A DNA stretch of 18,534 nucleotides. Source: Methanobacterium sp. GTDB taxonomy: Archaea > Methanobacteriota > Methanobacteria > Methanobacteriales > Methanobacteriaceae. Each line of letters begins with the position of its first letter. The first letter of the stretch is position 1. This document shows positions 8,455 through 15,022 of this stretch, one piece after another. The position numbers were made by a program, and so were the translations under genes. Location: contig JADFDH010000014.1 in the NCBI GenBank assembly GCA_018263005.1, forward strand, positions 1-18,534, in the 5' to 3' direction. The notes under the pieces are model-generated. The model was not told where the DNA came from. It searched no databases and saw nothing but the letters and a program-made list of their open reading frames with translations.

Positions 8455-8679
8455 ACAGTTTTTTATAATATAGTGTGCGACATTAAAAATTTAGCATTAA
8501 CAGTTTTTTCGAATACTGTCCTGATATTCTTATTTTAAGAATTGACAGTTCTACATCCTTTTTTATAACTGTCAGATATTATTTCATGTTAAGTTTTCCA
8601 TGACGACTACTATAAGTCTGATATTAATGGTTTCGTAGAGATGTAACGTATCATAATTTAGTTTGATTTGTTTCTTTAT
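8455..8679. repeat. about five degenerate units with a 45-base period
   Basis: ACAGTT begins at 8455, 8500 and 8545, exactly 45 bases apart each time; the first two are followed by TTTT. In the next units the second half stays in register: GTCAGATATT (8571-8580), GTCTGATATT (8616-8625) and AGTTTGAT (8660-8667), again 45 bases apart. ACTGTCCTGATATT at 8515-8528 is a further copy, shifted by eight bases. Identity between units is low (about 26 of 45 for units three and four by hand), and the background is A+T-rich, so this is a moderate call. Confidence 0.45.
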
Positions 8680-8781
8680 TTGATCGATTATTAATCACAT
8701 ACCTTTAATCACCTATTATGGTCCTGCAAGTTCTATGATCTATAAATCTGAAAGTTTTTAACAACAAAAATTAAATCATGG

Positions 8782-8801
8782 TATAAATAAAACTATAAAT
8801 A
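8782..8801 (+). promoter_or_regulatory. twin TATA boxes for the polyprenyl sugar transferase gene
   Basis: TATAAATA occurs at 8782-8789 and again at 8794-8801. The second would start transcription near 8820, leaving a leader of about 58 bases with AGGG at 8866-8869, nine bases before the ATG. Two identical boxes 12 bases apart could give alternative starts. Confidence 0.45.
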
Positions 8802-8877
8802 TCCATATATCAAATAAGATAGTAATAGACTTTAATTCTAAATTAATAATAACTTTAACACTTACAGGGTTAGGCAA

Positions 8878-10281
8878 ATGATTAGGGAGAATCAGAAATA
8901 CTTCAACTTCATATTAATCGTCGCAGATAGCGCGGTAATTATAATATCGTTGATTTTAGCTTGGTATCTCCGTTTTAGAACTACTGTATTTGGTGATATT
9001 GGTGAAAGTGGTTGGGGATTTACCGAATACATGATACCGCTGCTGGTGATCATACCCCTTTACCTGGTGCTCTACTATATTTTCGCTTTATACAGGCCCC
9101 AAAGAACCAGTACACTTATATCCGAAATTGGAGATATAATCAAAGCAAATTTCACCGGACTGATAATTCTTACTGCACTCTTATATTTGATCAGTGCAGA
9201 TGATTATTCCAGGTATGTTCTGGCGGCCTTTGCCATCTTCACCACAATGTTTACTGTTGTTGAAAGAATGGCTGTAAGGAATTCGCTGCGACTAATTCGC
9301 AGCAAAGGTTACAACCTCAAACATGTCCTAGTAGTTGGGGCGGATGAGCTTGGACATAAATTCGCCCGTAGAATAGAGGAAAATCAATATATAGGTTACC
9401 ATATCATCGGATTTCTCGATGACAAACTGGAAAAGGGATATAAAATATTAAATTCAGAGGTCATAGGTAAGATAAAGGATTTGGAGCATATGGTTTTGAT
9501 CAATCCCTTGGATAGGGTGGTGATAACCCTGTCTCCACAGGACTATAATATCATGGAAATTGTAGACCTATGCGAGAAGCATGGGGTGAAAGCGGTGATT
9601 ATACCAGAGTTCTCCAGATATTTCCCAGCCAGGCCAAATATCGATATGCTGGATGATATCCCCATAATAGATGTCAGGTACGTGCCACTGGATAATGTTT
9701 ACAAAAAATTTTTAAAGAGGATATTCGATTGTATCGCAGCCGCACTGGCTATTATCATCCTATCACCAATAATAATTGTAACAGCTATGCTAATAAAACT
9801 CAGCTCCCCAGGATCCATAATCTACGAGCAAGAAAGGGTGGGTTTGAACCGTAAAAAATTCAAAATATACAAATTCAGAAGTATGAGGCCCTGGGATGAA
9901 AATGAAACATCACCAAAATGGACCACTAAAGACGATCCCCGTAAGACCAGAATTGGTTCTTTCATCAGGAAAACAAGTATCGATGAATTTCCACAATTTT
10001 TCAACATACTCAAAGGTGATATGAGTTTAATTGGCCCTAGACCAGAACGTCCGGTGTTTGTGGAGATGTTCAGAGAGCAAATACCAAAATACATGATCAA
10101 ACATTATGTACGTCCCGGTATGACAGGATGGGCTCAGGTCAATGGATGGAGAGGTAACACTTCCATCGAAAAAAGGATAGAGCATGATATCTACTACGTG
10201 GAGAACTGGACTGTTTTACTGGATATTAAAATATTTTTCCTGACCTTCATTAGGGGATTCGTTAATAAAAATGCTTATTGA
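8878..10281 (+). CDS. membrane polyprenyl-phosphate hexose-1-phosphate transferase (WcaJ/RfbP-type)
   Basis: Likely starts glycan assembly by moving a sugar-1-phosphate from a nucleotide sugar to a polyprenyl phosphate carrier on the cytoplasmic face of the membrane. 467 residues, the usual length of the large members. Four N-terminal membrane helices (about 11-30, 51-71, 92-107, 111-127), then a CoA_binding_3-type Rossmann domain (HVLVVGADELGHKFARRIEE, 149-168; FLDDKLEKG 179-187), then the Bac_transf catalytic domain: re-entrant helix about 283-306, KFRSM (332-336), the catalytic Asp-Glu pair in TSIDEFPQ (Asp369-Glu370), SLIGPRPERP (383-392) and RPGMTGWAQVNG (412-423). The gene stands alone on its strand, has its own promoter, and ends 27 bases from the convergent methyltransferase gene. 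A broken paralog start lies 678 bases upstream. Which sugar is used (glucose, galactose or other) cannot be told. Confidence 0.9.
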   Translation: MIRENQKYFNFILIVADSAVIIISLILAWYLRFRTTVFGDIGESGWGFTEYMIPLLVIIPLYLVLYYIFALYRPQRTSTLISEIGDIIKANFTGLIILTALLYLISADDYSRYVLAAFAIFTTMFTVVERMAVRNSLRLIRSKGYNLKHVLVVGADELGHKFARRIEENQYIGYHIIGFLDDKLEKGYKILNSEVIGKIKDLEHMVLINPLDRVVITLSPQDYNIMEIVDLCEKHGVKAVIIPEFSRYFPARPNIDMLDDIPIIDVRYVPLDNVYKKFLKRIFDCIAAALAIIILSPIIIVTAMLIKLSSPGSIIYEQERVGLNRKKFKIYKFRSMRPWDENETSPKWTTKDDPRKTRIGSFIRKTSIDEFPQFFNILKGDMSLIGPRPERPVFVEMFREQIPKYMIKHYVRPGMTGWAQVNGWRGNTSIEKRIEHDIYYVENWTVLLDIKIFFLTFIRGFVNKNAY

Positions 10282-10308
10282 TTTAAATAACGAAAATTTG
10301 ATAAACAT

Positions 10309-11190
10309 TCATGGTGAGGTTTCTTTTTCCCATACATAAACACCTATAATCCCGCCTAGAGGAAGGGTTGATTCATCAATTAACTTAAGATAAGGATAAT
10401 GTTTTTCCATATATTCACTGGTGACTTCAGGTTGTAAGTGCTTCTCGTATGGATTTCCATAGATCTCATCTTGTTCGTATTTATATGGAATTGAAACTAT
10501 AATTTTTCCACATTTATTTTCACTGATTAATTTTGACAACAAATTTTTGGCCAATTTTAACTCGATGTGTTCGAGAACATCTCCAAATATAATCAGGTCA
10601 TAGTAATCAAGATCAAAATCTAGAATATTTTCAATATAAATAGTATCATAAATTTTATCCAGTCCTAATTCTTTTATGTTTTTATCATAAACATCTACAC
10701 CGTCGATATTTTGGTAATAAAAAGCTCTTAGCAATTTACCGTAAACTCCAGAACCAAAACCCACGTCTAGAATTTTGTCGCCTTTACCTACATTTTCTAA
10801 GATATATTTGATAGTAGCAGCTTTACCTTCATCAGCACTGTTTCCCCTAAGATCCTTCGATAGACTGTAAGCGCTTCTATCTAATTCGATTGAAAGTGTT
10901 TCTTTTTCATCTTTTAGGCTTTCTATCTGGTTTTTCATGTATTCGTTTTCTTCTGTTAGTTTTTGTTTTTCCTCTGTTAGTCTCTGTTTTTCTTCTGTTA
11001 GTTTTTGTTTTATTTCTGTTAGTTTTTGTTTTATTTCTGTTAGTTTTTGTTTTTCTTCTGTTAGTTTTTGTTTTTCCTCTGTTAATCTCCTTTTTTCCTC
11101 TGTTAGTCTCTGTTTATCCATTTCTAACTCTCTTACCATACCTGTTTTTCTCATCTGTTTTTTTATGGGCTCTTTTAGAAATTTGATCAT
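10309..11190 (-). CDS. SAM methyltransferase with N-terminal heptad-repeat coiled coil
   Basis: I chose the ATG at 11188-11190 (293 residues) because AGGTGAT, complementary to the 16S rRNA 3' end, lies three bases before it. An earlier in-frame ATG at 11236-11238 adds 16 residues but lacks any such site. From the chosen start: a short basic segment, then a coil about 20-105 with eight consecutive seven-residue units of the type EKQKLTE (25-80), then a class I methyltransferase with KILDVGFGSGVYG (139-151), GVDVYD (164-169) and GDVLEHIE (203-210). Leu occupies every d position, but the a position is Lys, so the rod may be a dynamic coiled coil or a single stable helix rather than a tight dimer. 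No membrane helix. It follows the 11268-12224 methyltransferase on the same strand by 77 bases and is probably co-transcribed. Substrate unknown; a glycan end is the natural guess. Confidence 0.82.
   Translation of the reverse strand: MIKFLKEPIKKQMRKTGMVRELEMDKQRLTEEKRRLTEEKQKLTEEKQKLTEIKQKLTEIKQKLTEEKQRLTEEKQKLTEENEYMKNQIESLKDEKETLSIELDRSAYSLSKDLRGNSADEGKAATIKYILENVGKGDKILDVGFGSGVYGKLLRAFYYQNIDGVDVYDKNIKELGLDKIYDTIYIENILDFDLDYYDLIIFGDVLEHIELKLAKNLLSKLISENKCGKIIVSIPYKYEQDEIYGNPYEKHLQPEVTSEYMEKHYPYLKLIDESTLPLGGIIGVYVWEKETSP
10951..11118 (-). repeat. eight 21-base tandem repeats encoding seven-residue coil units
   Basis: 168 bases = 8 x 21. On the coding strand the units read DKQRLTE, EKRRLTE, EKQKLTE, EKQKLTE, IKQKLTE, IKQKLTE, EKQRLTE, EKQKLTE. 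The two IKQKLTE units are identical at the base level (ATA AAA CAA AAA CTA ACA GAA), and most others differ by one to three bases. Such near-identity points to recent growth or correction by slippage or unequal crossing-over. Confidence 0.92.
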
Positions 11191-11193
11191 TAA

Positions 11194-11200
11194 ATCACCT
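11194..11200 (-). promoter_or_regulatory. ribosome binding site AGGTGAT that decides the start at 11190
   Basis: On the minus strand AGGTGAT-TTA precedes the ATG. It matches seven bases of the AGGAGGTGAT complement of the archaeal 16S rRNA tail. The close spacing (three bases) is normal when the pairing includes the GGTGAT end. Confidence 0.65.
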
Positions 11201-11267
11201 GTCTTTCCCTTATCCTGATAATCTTCATGATTTATCATAAATTATTCAATTCGGAAGGCGCCGATGT

Positions 11268-12224
11268 TTAACATATGGTCAAATTCTTCTTCAAATCTTT
11301 TTTTATCCATACAGAACCTCCCCCGTCAACCCCTATATTTCTAATATCCTTTTTATGGTAATGCCCTAAATAATTAGCAGATAAAACTATTTTAAATTGG
11401 GTGTTATGCATCAAAAATGCCATTAAAAAGTAGTACTCATTCCAACTCCAATGATTATCGAAGATCCAATGTTTAGGATATTCAAAAGGATAGAATATAT
11501 CATGGAAATGTATATAAACTCCGCTTTTTAATTCTGGCAAAATTTTAAAGAATATATGTTGAACATCGCTTCCAGTCTTTACAACATGAGAACCATCTAT
11601 GAAAAGTATATCGTTAGGTTCTAATTGCTTAAACAGTTCTAAATCTGTATCCTGGACAATTGTTGGTATATATTGATATTTCTTTTTATCTTCTTCAGAC
11701 ATTAGCTCATTTAACCTGTATGGATATGGTTCTATAAACTTTATATCTATTTCTTTTCCAAAGAAAAGGTCATTGACGTCCATCATTAGAGCAGAGGAAA
11801 ACCCAGACCCTACTTCTATAATTTTATTGGGTTTCAGTGATCTAATCATTGAATATAGAAGTATTCCGTCTCCTCTACCAAAATAATTATTTCTAAAATA
11901 ATAACGTAAATTTGGTCGTTTCCCCGATTTAAAGGGCATTTCTGGGTAGTATTTAGTAAATGATTTAATTAAGTTTAACTGTTCTTTTTCATTTAATTGA
12001 ACGCCTGAAATGAATTTTGGCTGCCAGATCAGATCTTCTCTCTGTTTTAAAAAGTCAAGGTCAACAATTGGAGAATAAAAATGTCCTGGAGGAGGACCAT
12101 AACTTAATTTTTCAATCTTTTCCTTTAAAGTATCTTTTTCCTGTTGTAATCTCGTATATTCTGATTTGTAGAAACGATATCGATCACTTTTATTCAACAG
12201 GTAATCCTTAAAACGGTTCAACAT
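11268..12224 (-). CDS. SAM methyltransferase with short N-terminal coil (Methyltransf_24-like)
   Basis: 318 residues from the ATG at 12222-12224, chosen because AGGGGG (12233-12238) sits eight bases upstream; an in-frame TTG two codons earlier (12230) is too close to that site. Residues 13-42 are a charged helix (YTRLQQEKDTLKEKIEKL) of about four heptads. A proline-rich hinge (GPPPGHFYSP, 43-52) leads to a catalytic domain with KIIEVGSGFSSALMM (134-148), FIEPYP (163-168), ILFIDGSHVVKTG (206-218) and HFHDIFYPFEYP (239-250), the last being the histidine/aspartate-rich pattern common in this sugar-modifying group. No membrane helix. It is first in a two-gene minus-strand unit with the heptad-repeat methyltransferase, read from a promoter at 12263-12270. 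Acceptor unknown. Confidence 0.8.
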   Translation of the reverse strand: MLNRFKDYLLNKSDRYRFYKSEYTRLQQEKDTLKEKIEKLSYGPPPGHFYSPIVDLDFLKQREDLIWQPKFISGVQLNEKEQLNLIKSFTKYYPEMPFKSGKRPNLRYYFRNNYFGRGDGILLYSMIRSLKPNKIIEVGSGFSSALMMDVNDLFFGKEIDIKFIEPYPYRLNELMSEEDKKKYQYIPTIVQDTDLELFKQLEPNDILFIDGSHVVKTGSDVQHIFFKILPELKSGVYIHFHDIFYPFEYPKHWIFDNHWSWNEYYFLMAFLMHNTQFKIVLSANYLGHYHKKDIRNIGVDGGGSVWIKKDLKKNLTIC

Positions 12225-12262
12225 TTTCAATGCCCCCTAATTTTTAATTAAGCACTTTACAG

Positions 12263-12270
12263 CTTATAAA
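12263..12270 (-). promoter_or_regulatory. TATA box for the two coiled-coil methyltransferase genes
   Basis: TTTATAAG on the minus strand. It would start transcription near 12242 and leave a leader of about 18 bases that includes AGGGGG before the ATG at 12224. Spacing and sequence fit an archaeal promoter well. Confidence 0.5.
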
Positions 12271-12421
12271 TGATGGTAATAATTTTTTCTATATTAGTTT
12301 TTATGTTAATACATTTTCTTTTTTTGTTCTGCAATATAAACGATGTAAAATAGGAAACAAATGAATTTTTTTAAAAATTTATTAACCAAAAAGCAAATAA
12401 TTGAGATTAGTAAACCTTAAA

Positions 12422-12441
12422 GATTTGTAAATTCACAAATC
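12422..12441. repeat. inverted repeat beside the TATA box (possible operator)
   Basis: GATTTGT (12422-12428) and ACAAATC (12435-12441) are perfect reverse complements separated by six bases. The right arm ends one base before the TTTATAAT box at 12443. A repressor or activator dimer could bind here; chance cannot be excluded for seven-base arms in A+T-rich DNA. Confidence 0.4.
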
Positions 12442-12442
12442 A

Positions 12443-12450
12443 TTTATAAT
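12443..12450 (+). promoter_or_regulatory. TATA box for the DUF1616 gene
   Basis: TTTATAAT, predicted transcript start near 12475, leader about 28 bases containing AGGTAGGA just before the ATG at 12503. It is divergent from the methyltransferase promoter; the 272 to 278 bases between the two genes hold both promoters and the inverted repeat and nothing else I can recognise. Confidence 0.5.
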
Positions 12451-12502
12451 ACATTTTTTAAATAGGAAAATGAGTAGTTTCAAATATTAGGTAGGAATAT
12501 AT

Positions 12503-14023
12503 ATGGTCAAACATTTTTTCACCGATCTTAAAATCGTTCTAATTCTCACCTTTTTATCGGTGATGTTCCTGTTTATTCCCAGCTTAAACCAGTACCCACA
12601 AAATATGGTTTCATATGCTCTTCTTCTCTTATTTTTACCGGGTTACTCTTTACTAGTTAGTATAAAACCGTTAGTTAATAAAATAGCTGTTTGGAAGCGT
12701 ATATTATTCAGTGTTGTGCTGGGAGCGATCCTCATGGGAACTGCATACTTATTGTGGATATACACGCCCATAATAACTTATTTAACTCAGTTGGTGAAAT
12801 ATTTAAATCCACTGGAGGTTTACGTATCTCCACTGGAGATATATATCCCCCTGGCACTTATTCTATCAACCGTCTTAATCGTAGACCTGGTCCTTATCTC
12901 CTGGGCAAGGAGAAGGGCTGTATCTGATTTAACTCCTGAAATTCAGGATACAACTTTTAAAACTCAAGATTCAACTCCTGAAGCTCAGAAAAAAGAAAGA
13001 TATGTCTGGTGCAAAGAGTGTCAGGGATACTACAAACTGGAAGAAGATGAGTCTCCCGACGACTTCGAAAGCTGCCAGTGCGGGGGTAAATTAATATATG
13101 CTGAAAAACCCCAAGGAGAGCCCTTCACACTGGAACAGAAAATCAAACCTGTACAGAAGGGATCTTATTACCTGGATCTGCTCCTGGTGTTACTGGTAAA
13201 CATAGCTTGTTTGGTGGGTATTCAACTGGCAAACCCTGCCTACCAAACCATTATCGAATTCATTTTAATTCTCTTCTTACCGGGATATGCTTTAATAAGC
13301 ATGGTGTATCCCAGAAAATATGGTTTGAGCAGTATTGAACGTGTGGTTTATAGTATTGCATCGAGCATCGCCATAACCACCATGGTAGGGTTGATTCTAA
13401 ATTATGGCGGTTATGGTGTGGTGATAGATCCTATTCTATATGCTCTATCTGGTTTGACTGTTATCTTTCTCATATTAACATTCCTTAGAAGAGCCCTCAC
13501 CCGGGAAGAGCATCGTTTCAGCATAGATTTCAGTGGATCCTTATTTTCCTTGGCAAAATGGTTTTTAGGTGGATCCAACACCGAAAAACTCCTTTCACTG
13601 GTGCTGGTTATATCCCTGGTGTTGATGGTTTCCATCACTTACATCACGGCCAACCCCCTGGAAGAAACATACACTGACTTTTATGTACTGGGCGCCGATG
13701 GAAACCCAGTTAACCCCATTAACCTGACCTCTGGGGAGAGTGATAACCTAACCATTTCCATCATAAATCAGGAAAATAAAAGGACGGACTACAGGCTACT
13801 GGTCACATCCGGGGGGAACGTGCTGATGGATGAAACTGTAACCCTGAAAAACGAGGAGAGGAAGAACATCCCCTTAAGCTTCACCGTGGGTACACCTGGA
13901 ACCCGGGATATGGAATTTAATCTGTACAAGCTACCAGATAATGATAACGTCTATAAATCCCTTAAAATACCTTTAAACGTGGCTGAAATCCCGGTAGTTG
14001 AAGAGAACACCGTTATTTTATAG
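12503..14023 (+). CDS. DUF1616-type membrane protein with internal zinc ribbon
   Basis: 506 residues. Two membrane modules share the same core: IPSLNQYPQNM...LLLFLPGYSLL (25-51) and LILFLPGYALI (255-265), each followed by further helices (about 66-90, 115-135; then 276-298, 308-328). Between them lies a cytoplasmic segment with a Cys4 zinc ribbon: C-x2-C at 170/173 and C-x-C at 191/193, in WCKECQGYYKLEED and FESCQCGGK. A last helix (about 362-380) leads to an outward C-terminal domain (385-506) with an immunoglobulin-like beta look (NLTISIINQENKRTDYRLLV). This last part is typical of DUF1616 proteins, whose function is unknown to me. The start is supported by AGGTAGGA close upstream. It is convergent with the GT2 gene, 22 bases apart. 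The same membrane motif is fused to the exporter ATPase nearby, so a role in glycan export or assembly is a fair inference. Confidence 0.85.
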   Translation: MVKHFFTDLKIVLILTFLSVMFLFIPSLNQYPQNMVSYALLLLFLPGYSLLVSIKPLVNKIAVWKRILFSVVLGAILMGTAYLLWIYTPIITYLTQLVKYLNPLEVYVSPLEIYIPLALILSTVLIVDLVLISWARRRAVSDLTPEIQDTTFKTQDSTPEAQKKERYVWCKECQGYYKLEEDESPDDFESCQCGGKLIYAEKPQGEPFTLEQKIKPVQKGSYYLDLLLVLLVNIACLVGIQLANPAYQTIIEFILILFLPGYALISMVYPRKYGLSSIERVVYSIASSIAITTMVGLILNYGGYGVVIDPILYALSGLTVIFLILTFLRRALTREEHRFSIDFSGSLFSLAKWFLGGSNTEKLLSLVLVISLVLMVSITYITANPLEETYTDFYVLGADGNPVNPINLTSGESDNLTISIINQENKRTDYRLLVTSGGNVLMDETVTLKNEERKNIPLSFTVGTPGTRDMEFNLYKLPDNDNVYKSLKIPLNVAEIPVVEENTVIL

Positions 14024-14045
14024 GGGAATTGTTTGACTCATATTA

Positions 14046-14999
14046 TTATATAGTCAGAAACTTGAAGGTATTTTTTATCAAAGACCATTCTATCTTTAAA
14101 TAATTTTTTAAATTTCCATTCTGATATTCTATCTTATTTACTCGGTCTAAAGAATTAAAGCCTTCCTTTAAACCCTCTAAATAAAATTTACCCTGTCCTT
14201 TTCTGGCGAAGAAGATGTATTTAATGGCATAACCCACCAGGAGAAAGAGAAAGTTAAGAGCGTACTGGGGGAGGGGCATATTTTTGTAGGGAACGTAAAC
14301 GTTGTTACGGGCTGCCAACCTGATTTTAAATTCATTGTATCTGCTACCGCTGGTTGCGCTGGTCCGGTGATAAACGATGGCCTGTGGACAATAAACGCAT
14401 CGGTATCCTTGGATCCTCGCCCGGTAACTGATGTCCACGTCCTCCATATATGCGAAAAAGGCTTCATCAAAATAGCCTATATCCTGAAATATGCTTTTCC
14501 TGTAGAGCGCTGCCCCGGCACAGGCACTGAAAATTTCTCCTTCATCTTTATACAGATGGGAGGATTTACCGTCACCCCTTTTTTTGGTCCAGCCCAGGAT
14601 GGTGTATTCATCCCCAGCATCATCCAGTATACCGGGATCATCAAACCGGACCATCTTTGATGAGACAGCGAAGATATCATCATCTTTACTGATGCACTTC
14701 AGGAGATTAGGTATGCAGTCAGATTCCAATTTAGTATCGTTGTTAAGCAAAAAAACGTATTCCGCTTGAGAAGCTTTTATTCCCTGATTTACCGCATTAG
14801 AAAACCCCAGATTTGTCTGGTTTTCTATCAAGGCATAATGGGGGTAATTCTCTTTAACGAACTCTGAGCTTCCATCGGTGGATCCGTTATCGACTATGAT
14901 CACATCGAAGGAGGTCTTTTGATACAGTAATGATTCGAGACACTCCTTTAAAAAAAGTTTTCCATTGAAATTGGGAATGATGATGCTTAAATCCTTCAT
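14046..14999 (-). CDS. GT2 glycosyltransferase, rhamnosyltransferase (WbbL)-like
   Basis: 317 residues, full length. GT-A fold with SIIIPNFNGKLFLKECLESL (5-24), VDNGSTDGS (36-44), NLGFSNAVNQGI (63-74), the metal-binding NND in FLLNNDTKL (83-91), and the catalytic acid region YMEDVDISYRARIQGYRC (184-201). A C-terminal hydrophobic helix (about 246-264, YALNFLFLLVGYAIKYIFF) would hold it to the membrane near the lipid-linked acceptor. GAGGAG (15011-15016) ten bases before the ATG is a strong ribosome site. It begins 23 bases after the ATPase-fusion gene and is the last gene of the exporter operon, suggesting it acts on the same glycan. The family includes dTDP-rhamnose transferases, but the donor sugar cannot be read from sequence. 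Confidence 0.88.
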   Translation of the reverse strand: MKDLSIIIPNFNGKLFLKECLESLLYQKTSFDVIIVDNGSTDGSSEFVKENYPHYALIENQTNLGFSNAVNQGIKASQAEYVFLLNNDTKLESDCIPNLLKCISKDDDIFAVSSKMVRFDDPGILDDAGDEYTILGWTKKRGDGKSSHLYKDEGEIFSACAGAALYRKSIFQDIGYFDEAFFAYMEDVDISYRARIQGYRCVYCPQAIVYHRTSATSGSRYNEFKIRLAARNNVYVPYKNMPLPQYALNFLFLLVGYAIKYIFFARKGQGKFYLEGLKEGFNSLDRVNKIEYQNGNLKNYLKIEWSLIKNTFKFLTI

Positions 15000-15022
15000 C
15001 CTATTTTAAGCTCCTCTAACTA

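Larger units (their letters stand above)
7932..8877. other. 946-base gene-free divergent region with gene remnant and repeats
   Basis: This stretch separates the minus-strand 1270-residue gene from the plus-strand sugar transferase. It holds promoters at both ends (7980-7987 and 8782-8801), a decayed gene start (8200-8290), a 17-base tandem duplication (8301-8334) and a set of 45-base-period units (8455-8679). I found no convincing small gene, tRNA-like fold, insertion-sequence ends or CRISPR-type repeats. The part at 7990-8160 is unexplained: a plus-strand frame stays open to about 8134, but its translation looks like nothing I know. Confidence 0.7.

Noticed and set aside
8544..8573. Inverted repeat TGACAGTT / AACTGTCA in the gene-free region, considered as insertion-sequence ends or a small RNA hairpin
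   Set aside because: Eight-base arms with a 14-16 base loop, no transposase, no target duplication and no promoter or T-tract; better explained as part of the 45-base repeat series.
7932..8877. CRISPR array or tRNA/attachment site in the large gene-free region
   Set aside because: The 45-base units are too degenerate and lack repeat-spacer structure; no cas genes, integrase or cloverleaf-forming sequence were seen.
8878..10281. Reading the sugar transferase as an N-glycosylation or pseudomurein enzyme
   Set aside because: The four-helix N-terminus plus Bac_transf domain with TSIDEFPQ and GPRPERP is the polysaccharide-initiating family; AglH/MraY-type enzymes have a different multi-helix layout.
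10890..11218. Two overlapping plus-strand frames rich in Leu/Phe/Val/Ser opposite the heptad-repeat gene
   Set aside because: They are antisense shadows of the 21-base repeats; the repeating FCFSSVS-type pattern is the reverse complement of the EKQKLTE units and has no start signals.
14177..14683. Minus-strand open frames overlapping the GT2 gene in another frame, and plus-strand ones at 14367-14769
   Set aside because: The GT2 frame carries all conserved motifs over its full length; the others have no recognisable motifs or ribosome sites.
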